From the NCBI GenBank assembly GCA_014859615.1, contig JACUTX010000092.1, positions 1 through 9,030 of the forward strand: a stretch of 9,030 bases of DNA, given 5' to 3'. Positions 1-6,576 of the stretch are shown here, in pieces (the stretch's first letter is position 1; the number at the start of each line of letters is the position of its first letter). The position numbers and the translations under genes are program-made. Source of the DNA: Desulfuromonadales bacterium (GTDB lineage Bacteria; Desulfobacterota; Desulfuromonadia; Desulfuromonadales; UBA2294). The notes under the pieces were generated by a model that saw only the letters and a list, made by a program, of their open reading frames with translations, did no database searches and was not told the DNA's origin.

Positions 1-14
1 AAAAGGAGGGCGTC

Positions 15-230
15 ATGAAATGCCCAGTCTGTAAAACCACTGAAAACTCTGAAATTAATCTGCACGCTGACGGTTTCTATGAAGATCTCTATGAGTGTGA
101 AAACTGCAACACCATCTGGTCGGTCCATCATGGCATGACTGAGGTTGTCAAGGATTCACAGCGATACTCATTTCTCGAAGCTGTGACCGAAGCTGTTGAG
201 GCGGATGATTACGCCTACGCCGGGATCTGA
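15..230 (+). CDS. Small CxxC/CxxC zinc-ribbon protein, function unknown
   Basis: This gene encodes 71 residues. The ATG is preceded by a near-perfect Shine-Dalgarno (AAAGGAGGG, bases 2-10) at good spacing, so the start is firm. The protein opens with CPVC (C3, C6) and has a second pair, CENC (C28, C31). This C-x2-C-x21-C-x2-C layout is typical of a small zinc ribbon or rubredoxin-like knuckle. The C-terminal half (about residues 40-71) has no cysteines and is acidic (EAVTEAVEADD). There is no signal peptide or membrane segment, so it is probably cytoplasmic. Zinc binding is inferred from cysteine spacing only. Such mini-ribbons can bind nucleic acid or another protein, and nothing here decides which. 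It converges on the carboxylase operon and is separated from it by a terminator hairpin. Its upstream neighbours lie outside the window. Confidence 0.8.
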   Translation: MKCPVCKTTENSEINLHADGFYEDLYECENCNTIWSVHHGMTEVVKDSQRYSFLEAVTEAVEADDYAYAGI

Positions 231-269
231 TTTCGACCTTTATGCTGAATTGTTTATGATTGAGTGAAA

Positions 270-300
270 AAAGCCCCGTCTTTCAAAAAGACGGGGCTTT
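270..300. terminator. Bidirectional rho-independent terminator
   Basis: A perfect 14-bp inverted repeat with a 3-base loop: arm AAAGCCCCGTCTTT at 270-283, loop 284-286, and the complementary arm at 287-300. The GC core is CCCCGTC/GACGGGG, and A and T runs flank it. On the minus strand the hairpin is followed by six T (complement of 267-272), ideal for ending the carboxylase operon whose stop is at 331. On the plus strand it ends in TTTC and sits 39 bases after the stop of the zinc-ribbon gene. It probably serves both convergent units and is the stronger terminator on the minus strand. Confidence 0.9.
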
Positions 301-330
301 CTTGGCCTGAAATCACCAGGGTCGATCGAT

Positions 331-3210
331 TCAGGAAAGTACCGCTTGCAGATAACGGGTCGTCTCTTCGCGCATAACCCGTTCGGTCTCTTTTGGATCG
401 ACTTCTACGAACTTCTCATCCGGCGTGACCTTGAACAGTGGCTGCCCTTTGGAGACAATGACGCCGTCAGTCCCTTCGATCAGGATCTTGTCGATGGTCC
501 CTGAGAAAGGGGCCGGAACCTTGTTGAACATCTTCATTACTTCAATGATGAACAGAGGCTGATCTTTATCGAAATGCACCCCCTCTTCAACAAACTTCGG
601 CAGCCCCGGAGCTTCCTGGCCGTAATACATGCCGCCGCACGGTGTAACAATTTCGTCGGCCTTGGTTGCCGGTGGCGGCACCAGAATTTTCTTCATGCGC
701 GCTTGCAGTACCGGATCGGTCAGATGGTCCGGAATTGTGATTTCGAGATCTTCTTCGACGCGCAGATCCCAAAAACCGGTCTTCTCCGCGACCAAAAAGA
801 TCATCCCGAACAGTTCCAGCCCTGCTTCATACCCGATATGCGCTGACCGGACGGCATTCCACTCATCCTGATCGAAATCGGCTTGCGGTTTCTCTTTCTG
901 CACCATCTCATTGAGCTTGTAGTAATCGTCCTTCTCAAGACCGAACCTGGACCGCAACTCGTCGTAAAAGGCGAGGGCGGCCTGCAACAGGTCACTGTCG
1001 TGACTCCAGATCACCTCGGCGGCCGGCTCAGCGACGCGGTAAGACATATTGAGGTATTCGTAGGTTTCATCAATGATCACCATCGGATTGCGCAGCCAGA
1101 CAACTTTCCCTTTTTTGAGGCGGAAGTTGTCTTTGTTGAGACTGAGCCAGCCGGACAAAAGATGCGGGTCGTTAATCAGAATCTCCATCGGTCGGGTGAT
1201 TAATGTCCCTTTTCGGTCGAGTATTTCCGAATAGGTTTTCGCCAACTCGGCATCGGCGCCGGCAAGTTGGGCGTAATGTTTTTTCATCTGGAAAAAAGCA
1301 AAGACCGGATCGAGCTTGCTTGCCGCTTCTTTAAGGAGACCGACCAGAGTCAGATACGGAACAACAAAGCGGGTGGTCGGCTTGGCCATGACATTGCGTG
1401 CGATAAACCAGTTGACCAGCCCGTAGTGAAATTCCAGATTGGTCGCCAAATCGGTGCCGCGAATCTTGGTGTTGCAGATAACTTTCGACAACGCTTTGTA
1501 GCTTTCGAGACGGGTTTCCCCTTCGGTTAACAACAGAGCGATATTTGAATCATAAGCTCCGGCGACACTGTAGCGCATGAACATGCCGGTGTCAGGATTT
1601 ACCATGCAGATCCCCTGATCGTCGCGTATTTCACCCGGCAGCGGCTTCGACCAGTAACGGATCATCCCGCCAGCATGCGGTGACAATGACGCATCGGTCG
1701 CATTGAGACGCGCCTCGGCCGCAGCGCCAAAGCGCGCAATCCGCAGCGGTTTTGGCAACCGCTTTTTGTGCAGGGCCAGCAGTGCCATCACCTCCACCAG
1801 CGACTCGACAACAAAGAAATCGTTCTTGTCTTCTGGGTTGGTGAATTTCAGGCTGTAACAGAGTTCGGAGACCCGGTGCTCAACCTGAATCCGGGTATTG
1901 ACTTCCATGAAATAGTGGCGATCACGGTCGACGATACATTCAAACGTCGATGCAGAGTCGAGTCCGACCGCTTCGCCGAAGCGGGCCGACTCTTCTTCCA
2001 TCCGCTTGAGAACCATCAGATCGGTCTCCAGCGCCTTGACGACGATTTTGTTCCCGGCCTGCTTCGCTTTCTCGATCTCGCGCGTCAGCCCTTCCTGAGT
2101 CACAGAGATTTCGAGCAGTTTCTGCTCATGCATCTGCAAGGAACAGTCACGGCCGCCAAGGGAGACGCACCACTCACCGTTACCGACCAGCTGAATCTCA
2201 TTGTGCCGGGTCTGCTCGATGTTCAACTCAACCAGAACGTTCTTGTTGTCGCCGACACCGTTCGCCTTGACTTCGTTGAGAATCTCCAGCACCATCCCCG
2301 GTGCATCTTTGGCGGCCCTGGCAATCTCTGCATCGGTCGGACTTTTCTTGCCGAGCAGAGAGGCGCCGAGAATCCGCTGCCCCTTGCCACCCCCCCCGCC
2401 GATCGCCTTGAGTCGCACCCGGCTTTGCGGATTTTTGCGAAACATCTCAATACATTCGATTTCGGCCTGTTTGCCGAGCTCGGCGACGGTAAAGAGATCG
2501 ACCCCTTTTTCGTAAGAAGCGAATAAAATATGATCGGCCAGAGCCTCAAGCGGAAGTTTGCTGTCGGCAAGGAGTTTGGCGTCGCATTGCAGCCCTTCGG
2601 CTTTCACTACGGCGAGCAGCGCTTCGCGGCTCGGGTGCTTCTTGACCAGAGTACGAGCGGTCACATTGTCGATGCCGGGGGTGACGGAGACGTTGACTTT
2701 CAACGCTGTTCGTTTCGCTTCGTCCTTTTTGCCGGCACTCGCCTGTGTGTGAGCACACGGACCGATAAATTTGAGCCCGGCATTTTCGATTGCCGCAACG
2801 AATTCATCATCTTCAGCCATAAAGCCGTACCCGGCAAAGATCGAATCGTAGCCGTTATCCCTGGCGGTTTGAATAATCTGATTAATCCGCTCAACCCGTT
2901 CTTCCTTGCTGGCACCTGAATAGTCAGGAACCCGATGAACACGAGTTGAATCGGTCAGTTTGCGCAATTCCGGCGCCAGAGCATTCGGATAGATGATGGA
3001 ATCTTTCTCTGACAGCAGGATGCCGTAATGACTGATCCCCATCTCTTCGTAGACGGTCATCGCCTCCATCCTGATCGGCCCACGACAGACGATCAAAGGC
3101 TTGAGCTCTGCGCAGGAAAACGACCGGACCCACGCCGAATCAGCAAGACCGAGACGGCGATCTCTATGGATCAGCGGGTTGTTCTTGTAGTAGTCAATGT
3201 TCTGAGTCAT
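331..3210 (-). CDS. Acyl-CoA carboxylase biotin carboxylase/biotin carrier subunit (fused, divergent)
   Basis: 959 residues. It should carboxylate its own biotin with ATP and bicarbonate and pass the carboxyl group to the carboxyltransferase encoded just upstream. The biotin carboxylase N-terminal domain spans about 33-155 (GYGFMAED, then KFIGP). The ATP-grasp domain spans about 155-470, with the glycine loop GGGGGKG at 271-277, RDCSLQ at 354-359, and MEVNTRIQVEH at 435-445. By eye these match E. coli AccC E288, N290, R292, Q294 and E296. The BC C-terminal domain spans about 485-620, where R501 in ARLNATD fits catalytic R338. The biotinyl domain is at about 853-932, with EVMKM and target lysine K893. 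Its PCGGMYYGQEAPGLPKF segment resembles the AccB 'thumb'. Oddities are an extra stretch of about 60 residues before the glycine loop, an extra helix near 370-405, and about 230 unassigned residues (621-850). The start has GGAG upstream (TTGGAGATAAATAAAAATG). The lack of an HMGL-like domain argues against pyruvate carboxylase. The substrate is unknown. Confidence 0.88.
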   Translation of the reverse strand: MTQNIDYYKNNPLIHRDRRLGLADSAWVRSFSCAELKPLIVCRGPIRMEAMTVYEEMGISHYGILLSEKDSIIYPNALAPELRKLTDSTRVHRVPDYSGASKEERVERINQIIQTARDNGYDSIFAGYGFMAEDDEFVAAIENAGLKFIGPCAHTQASAGKKDEAKRTALKVNVSVTPGIDNVTARTLVKKHPSREALLAVVKAEGLQCDAKLLADSKLPLEALADHILFASYEKGVDLFTVAELGKQAEIECIEMFRKNPQSRVRLKAIGGGGGKGQRILGASLLGKKSPTDAEIARAAKDAPGMVLEILNEVKANGVGDNKNVLVELNIEQTRHNEIQLVGNGEWCVSLGGRDCSLQMHEQKLLEISVTQEGLTREIEKAKQAGNKIVVKALETDLMVLKRMEEESARFGEAVGLDSASTFECIVDRDRHYFMEVNTRIQVEHRVSELCYSLKFTNPEDKNDFFVVESLVEVMALLALHKKRLPKPLRIARFGAAAEARLNATDASLSPHAGGMIRYWSKPLPGEIRDDQGICMVNPDTGMFMRYSVAGAYDSNIALLLTEGETRLESYKALSKVICNTKIRGTDLATNLEFHYGLVNWFIARNVMAKPTTRFVVPYLTLVGLLKEAASKLDPVFAFFQMKKHYAQLAGADAELAKTYSEILDRKGTLITRPMEILINDPHLLSGWLSLNKDNFRLKKGKVVWLRNPMVIIDETYEYLNMSYRVAEPAAEVIWSHDSDLLQAALAFYDELRSRFGLEKDDYYKLNEMVQKEKPQADFDQDEWNAVRSAHIGYEAGLELFGMIFLVAEKTGFWDLRVEEDLEITIPDHLTDPVLQARMKKILVPPPATKADEIVTPCGGMYYGQEAPGLPKFVEEGVHFDKDQPLFIIEVMKMFNKVPAPFSGTIDKILIEGTDGVIVSKGQPLFKVTPDEKFVEVDPKETERVMREETTRYLQAVLS
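415..654 (-). other. Biotinyl (BCCP) domain with biotinylated lysine K893
   Basis: These bases encode about residues 853-932 of the biotin carboxylase subunit. The biotinylation motif EVMKM has its lysine codon at 532-534 (AAG on the minus strand). The usual motif is EAMKM, and valine replaces alanine here. Residues 862-872 (YYGQEAPGLPK) look like the protruding thumb of bacterial AccB carriers (compare FYRAPSPDAKP in E. coli AccB), which carriers of propionyl-CoA carboxylase alpha subunits lack. About 27 residues follow the domain (after PLFKV). They are charged and end in LQAVLS. Confidence 0.85.
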
Positions 3211-3261
3211 TTTTATTTATCTCCAATTGTTATTCCTGATTCAATCTGCTGCAAATCGTGA

Positions 3262-4986
3262 TTAATGAAATTCGCGCTGAACACCCTGCCAGACCGATGG
3301 TTTGTAGTGGCGCAGGAAGAAGTTCAGGTTTTCGCCGAGAACTTTACGCAGATCGTTCGGCATAACGAGAGAGGAGATCGACCCGAGAGCGAGCCCTTCT
3401 TTCGGATTCATCAGTTCTTTTTCATATTTCAGATTGAGCGCCGCTTCTTCGAGTTTCAGCCAGTCGGCCGCTTCGAGTTCGGCGTCCTTTTTTGCCTCGC
3501 CGGCTGTTTGCCCGGCCTTGACTCGCGCATCGACTCCGGCCTGAATCTGCGCCTTGATCGAGCCGCGCAGCTTGCGCAGCGCATCCTTGTAGACAAACTC
3601 TTTGCCGGCCGGTCCCATAACCGCCAGACGGGTTGTCGGCAGAGCCAACACCAGATCCGCTCCGGTCGGGTAGTTATTGTAGGAGGCGTAAGCACCGCCG
3701 TAGGCGTTACGCAGAATCAGCAGAATCCGCGGGGTGCGTACATCGATAATCGAATCGAGCATTGAACGCCCCGCCTGAACAATACCGCGCGCTTCCTGCT
3801 CGCGCCCCGGCAAAAAGCCGGTGGTATCTTCCATGAATATCAACGGAATGTTGTAGATATTGCAAAAACGGACAAAACGGGCGATCTTGACCGCCGAATC
3901 ACAATCGATCTGACCGGAAGAGACGGCCGAGTTATTCGCTACAAAACCGACAACATTGCCACCGAGACGGCCGAAGGCGGTAATCGCTTCGCGAGCACGA
4001 TCCGGCTGGATTTCAAAGTAATCACCATGATCGCAGATCTGCTGGATGATGATCGAGACGTCGAACGGGGTGTTGAAGCCGGTTGGTGAGTTGAAGGCCT
4101 TCTTCAACAGGGTGTTGATCTCCCAGGTCTTGCGATCGAGGGGATCGCTGGTCTCCTGGAACGGCGCCATGACACCGTTGTTGTCCGGGATGTAGTTGAG
4201 CAGACGAACAGCCGTGCGCAAGGCAGCAACTTCATCCTTAACCGTCAGGTCGGCAACTCCGCTTGCGCCATGCACTTTCGGCCCGCCGAGCTCTTCGGGG
4301 GTGACATCCTCACCGAGCACAGATTTCACGACCCCCGGGCCGGTCAGGCCGAAGAATGTATCTTCCGGCTGAATAACAAAACTCCCCTGTCGCGGCAGAT
4401 AGGAACCGCCCCCGGCGTTAAATCCGAACATACACATAACGGTCGGTACCACGCCGCTGATCTTGCGCAGTGCCGTGAACGCTTCAGCATAACCGTCGAG
4501 CCCTCCGACCCCGGCCGGAACAAAAGCGCCGGCAGAGTCGTTCATCCCGATAACCGGAATCCCCTTCTCTCCTGCCATGTTGAACAGCTTGGCCAGCTTG
4601 CTTCCGTTGGTCGCATCGATGGAGCCGGCCCGGACGGTAAAATCATGCCCGTACAGAGCGACATCGCGCCCTTTGATATTCAAAATGCCGGTAACCAGAG
4701 AAGCGCCATCGAGATTCTTTCCCCAGTTCTGAAACAGGATGTTCGGATCTTCCTGAGTCAAGACCTTGATCCGTTCCCAGACCGTCATCCGCTTCTTGAA
4801 GTGCTGTTTTTCGATCTGGCCGACCTGAACCGACTTGACCGGACGCTGTATCAGATCGTGCCCTTCCTGCATGACCTCTTCGTAGGGACCGGCTACACCG
4901 GCAATTTCACCCGGATTGTTAAAATTGATCTTTTCCGAGGGGGCAAATGGGTTGTTCAGTGAAGGTTTAATCTCGTTTTTAGACAT
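3262..4986 (-). CDS. Acyl-CoA carboxylase carboxyltransferase subunit (PccB-like, divergent)
   Basis: 574 residues from the ATG at 4986, which has a strong Shine-Dalgarno (AAGGAAGCGAG) just before it. A longer reading from 5091 adds 35 residues with poor codons and no ribosome site, so it is rejected. The protein has two crotonase-fold halves of the carboxyltransferase family. The N half has DFTVRAGS (115-122), MNDSAGAF (148-155) and the oxyanion-type loop AGGGSY (191-196). The C half has SSGQIDCDSAVKIARFVRFC (356-375), DTTGFLPG (387-394) and AYGGAY (428-433). It transfers the carboxyl group from carboxybiotin to an acyl-CoA in the cytoplasm. Propionyl-CoA enzymes usually have Asp after GGAY, and this protein has Ala434, so the substrate is open (acetyl-, propionyl- or another acyl-CoA). 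An Ala/Lys/Glu-rich insertion lies near 476-525. It is the first gene of the operon, with 51 bp before the biotin carboxylase gene. There is no AccD-type zinc finger. Confidence 0.88.
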   Translation of the reverse strand: MSKNEIKPSLNNPFAPSEKINFNNPGEIAGVAGPYEEVMQEGHDLIQRPVKSVQVGQIEKQHFKKRMTVWERIKVLTQEDPNILFQNWGKNLDGASLVTGILNIKGRDVALYGHDFTVRAGSIDATNGSKLAKLFNMAGEKGIPVIGMNDSAGAFVPAGVGGLDGYAEAFTALRKISGVVPTVMCMFGFNAGGGSYLPRQGSFVIQPEDTFFGLTGPGVVKSVLGEDVTPEELGGPKVHGASGVADLTVKDEVAALRTAVRLLNYIPDNNGVMAPFQETSDPLDRKTWEINTLLKKAFNSPTGFNTPFDVSIIIQQICDHGDYFEIQPDRAREAITAFGRLGGNVVGFVANNSAVSSGQIDCDSAVKIARFVRFCNIYNIPLIFMEDTTGFLPGREQEARGIVQAGRSMLDSIIDVRTPRILLILRNAYGGAYASYNNYPTGADLVLALPTTRLAVMGPAGKEFVYKDALRKLRGSIKAQIQAGVDARVKAGQTAGEAKKDAELEAADWLKLEEAALNLKYEKELMNPKEGLALGSISSLVMPNDLRKVLGENLNFFLRHYKPSVWQGVQREFH

Positions 4987-5100
4987 CTCGCTTCCTTTTA
5001 TTTGAGATTGTGAATTTTCGAACCGGTCTATGCAACGACTCATCTTGCGATTAAGAAAACAGTTTTTTATCGTTGGCAGACTAAAAACCAAAGAAGATTC

Positions 5101-5118
5101 AACGTCTTGCCGGACGTT
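5101..5118. repeat. Inverted repeat AACGTC-N6-GACGTT, candidate operator
   Basis: A perfect 6-bp dyad with a 6-base spacer, in an otherwise AT-rich tract, ending 115 bases upstream of the carboxyltransferase start. Its size and spacing suit a dimeric regulator. It is too short and loop-rich to be a terminator. No regulator is encoded in the window, so its role is inferred from position only. Confidence 0.35.
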
Positions 5119-5212
5119 AATAAATTTTAAAAAAAGATTGAATAAAACAGTGTGCCATGCTTTACAATTCGATTTTCATCGCCACAGTCGGCAACTATTC
5201 ATTCAAAAGCTT

Positions 5213-5225
5213 CAATTGAGAATTG
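5213..5225. repeat. Inverted repeat CAATT-GAG-AATTG, candidate operator
   Basis: A perfect 5-bp dyad with a 3-base spacer in the middle of the divergent intergenic region. It could bind a regulator affecting either operon. Because the tract is AT-rich, a chance match is quite possible. Confidence 0.2.
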
Positions 5226-5383
5226 CATTCAGTAGATAAATAGAAAGAAGTTTTATTTTTTTAACCATCGGAGATATAGCGAAAAGGCGACTGAAAGTCA
5301 ACTTTATTTTATTATAGGTAAAACTTTTTCATGCATAATTAAACCGTTGTTTCTGCTGATTCCCGGTGGGGGAATTGACTTTA

Positions 5384-5452
5384 ATGAACAGATCTATTAC
5401 CTTTCTCTTCGCCTTGATAAAACCAGAAAATTTTCCGCGACCAAAGGATTGA
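5384..5452 (+). CDS. Possible 22-residue leader peptide
   Basis: A short frame starts at the ATG at 5384, 11 bases after a purine-rich run (GGTGGGGGA, about 5365-5373) that could act as a ribosome site. It opens MNRSITFLFALIKPEN and stops at TGA 5450-5452. The stop lies 6 bases before the TTG that I prefer as start of the next gene, so translation could be coupled. It is the best ATG/ribosome-site pair between the intergenic region and the main gene, whose own start is unclear. It may be a leader, a chance frame, or the true N-terminus separated from the body by a frameshift. Confidence 0.25.
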   Translation: MNRSITFLFALIKPENFPRPKD

Positions 5453-5457
5453 TTGCT

Positions 5458-6549
5458 TTGTCAAAAACGCCGTTGAATTTACCTCTTGGGATTCAGGTCT
5501 GGAAGAGTGAGCTGCGCCGCAACCGGCATCTGCTGATTGAAGGGTACACCATGACCGCCGTAGAGGGGGGTGCGGATGCCTACCGGTTCACCGTCGCTGC
5601 CTCGGCTGAAAAGATTCCGTCGATCTTGCGTGCTTTTTGCGACGGTCAGGTTGAAGAAGCTTTTCTGATTCTCGAATACTACCCGCACGAAGTCCTCCCT
5701 GCTCAGGAAGAGGCGGCAATCCCTGAAGTGTTCTACTCAGCTTACTGTCCGATTGATGAACTGTTCAGGCTGCTCGACCCCTATATGGATCGATTGGTGC
5801 ACGATGGCTTTGTCGGTTTCGGTCTGGCAAACAACCGCTGTGGCCTGGAAATTTTCTTTTCCGAAGAGAAGACCATCTCCTGCTTTACTGACAACCCGGT
5901 CCGGGTGACAAACCTGATGCATCGCCTCGGCTTGCCGCATATTGAAGAGACCTCTTTTCATATGGATCTCGGCCACGACCATCTCTCCCTCCTCTGCCAC
6001 CCGGACGGCAGCCTGCCGGAACCGTTATCCGGCTATAGCAGAATGGAGCTCGATTTTATCCGTTTTTGTGCCGAGATTGTTGAAGATCTCGATATGTATC
6101 CGGTAGAGGAGACGCTCTCTTTTTTTCTGACCCGAAAAGAGCAGGATGCGATCGAAGCGCAGTTGAAATCGAGTCTTGCCTACAGCGAATACGCCACCGA
6201 AGATTTTGGCAGTTTTCTCCTCGATTGGAATGATTTTGTCACGGAATGTACAGAAGGGTTTGACGGCGATCTGATCGACTATCAGATGGGGTTGCACCTG
6301 CGCGACGTCATCGAATACGTCATCGAACATGCCGATGCCGACCTGACCAGCAAACTGCTCGATATCGTCAACGATTCCGATGAGCGGTTCCAGAAACTGT
6401 TGACTGATCGGCGCAAGCGGATCGATCGTCCTTCAGAATCAGCACCGATTGAGCCGATGCCGTTCTGGTACCAGGGTGTGGTTGAAAAACCGGGGGCGAC
6501 ACTACGCCGCGACCTGATTCGTAAAGACTGGTTTAAACCGGCCCGATAA
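5458..6549 (+). CDS. Conserved-looking hypothetical protein, first gene of the mqnBD operon
   Basis: I do not recognise this protein family. The frame is open from TTG 5347 (400 aa). I prefer TTG 5458 (363 aa) because AAAGGA lies 9 bases upstream and codon use becomes gene-like soon after. ATG 5551 (332 aa, with AAGGG 6 bases upstream) is another option, but it would cut into what looks like a beta-strand pair (HLLIEGYTM...DAYRFTVAA). The protein is acidic, with no signal peptide or membrane segment. The N half alternates strands and helices and includes DGFVGFGLANNRCGLEIFF. The C half is helical and rich in Asp/Glu (DLIDYQMGLHLRDVIEYVIE). The last 30 residues are basic (RRDLIRKDWFKPAR). It ends 27 bases before mqnB in the same direction, so it is probably co-transcribed and might have a role linked to menaquinone. 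That link rests on position alone. Confidence 0.75.
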   Translation: MSKTPLNLPLGIQVWKSELRRNRHLLIEGYTMTAVEGGADAYRFTVAASAEKIPSILRAFCDGQVEEAFLILEYYPHEVLPAQEEAAIPEVFYSAYCPIDELFRLLDPYMDRLVHDGFVGFGLANNRCGLEIFFSEEKTISCFTDNPVRVTNLMHRLGLPHIEETSFHMDLGHDHLSLLCHPDGSLPEPLSGYSRMELDFIRFCAEIVEDLDMYPVEETLSFFLTRKEQDAIEAQLKSSLAYSEYATEDFGSFLLDWNDFVTECTEGFDGDLIDYQMGLHLRDVIEYVIEHADADLTSKLLDIVNDSDERFQKLLTDRRKRIDRPSESAPIEPMPFWYQGVVEKPGATLRRDLIRKDWFKPAR

Positions 6550-6576
6550 GTTTTTGAATACGGAGCGTTAATCCAA

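Larger units (their letters stand above)
4987..5346. promoter_or_regulatory. AT-rich divergent intergenic region
   Basis: These 360 bases separate the start of the minus-strand carboxylase operon from the plus-strand menaquinone operon, so both sets of promoters should lie here. AT content is clearly higher than in the flanking genes. I find no convincing -35/-10 pair. The best weak candidates are TTGTAA-17-TATTCA on the minus strand (5167-5139) and CATAAT (5334-5339) on the plus strand. The only strong signal is the ribosome site of the carboxyltransferase gene (4987-4997). Two short inverted repeats, described separately, are possible operators. The small reading frame at 5030-5239 is not convincing. 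Confidence 0.5.

Noticed and set aside
1768..2526. Long plus-strand reading frame (252 aa) antisense to the biotin carboxylase gene
   Set aside because: The opposite strand has clear biotin carboxylase motifs throughout. The antisense frame has no ribosome site or recognisable domain and is explained by GC-rich codon bias.
331..3210. Identification as pyruvate carboxylase
   Set aside because: It lacks the HMG-lyase-like carboxyltransferase domain expected in single-chain pyruvate carboxylase, and the adjacent gene encodes an acyl-CoA-type carboxyltransferase.
4270..4962. Plus-strand frame of 230 aa antisense to the carboxyltransferase gene
   Set aside because: It is a mirror of a well-supported gene, with no ribosome site or domain.
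3262..5091. Longer 609-residue start for the carboxyltransferase
   Set aside because: The extra 35 residues lack a ribosome site and are AT-rich, while the internal ATG at 4986 has an excellent AAGGA site.
5142..5157. Sigma-54-like site on the minus strand (TGGCAC then N5 then TTTTA)
   Set aside because: The -24 element looks good, but the -12 element lacks the required GC, so it is only a half match.
5159..5171. BirA-type operator half-site (TTGTAAAGC on the minus strand) upstream of a biotin enzyme
   Set aside because: The matching second half (GGTTTACAA) is absent at the expected 14-16 base spacing.
5030..5239. Small basic plus-strand frame (69 aa) in the divergent intergenic region
   Set aside because: It has no Shine-Dalgarno, AT-driven composition (many Lys/Arg/Phe) and no family resemblance. 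It would also cover the likely promoter region.
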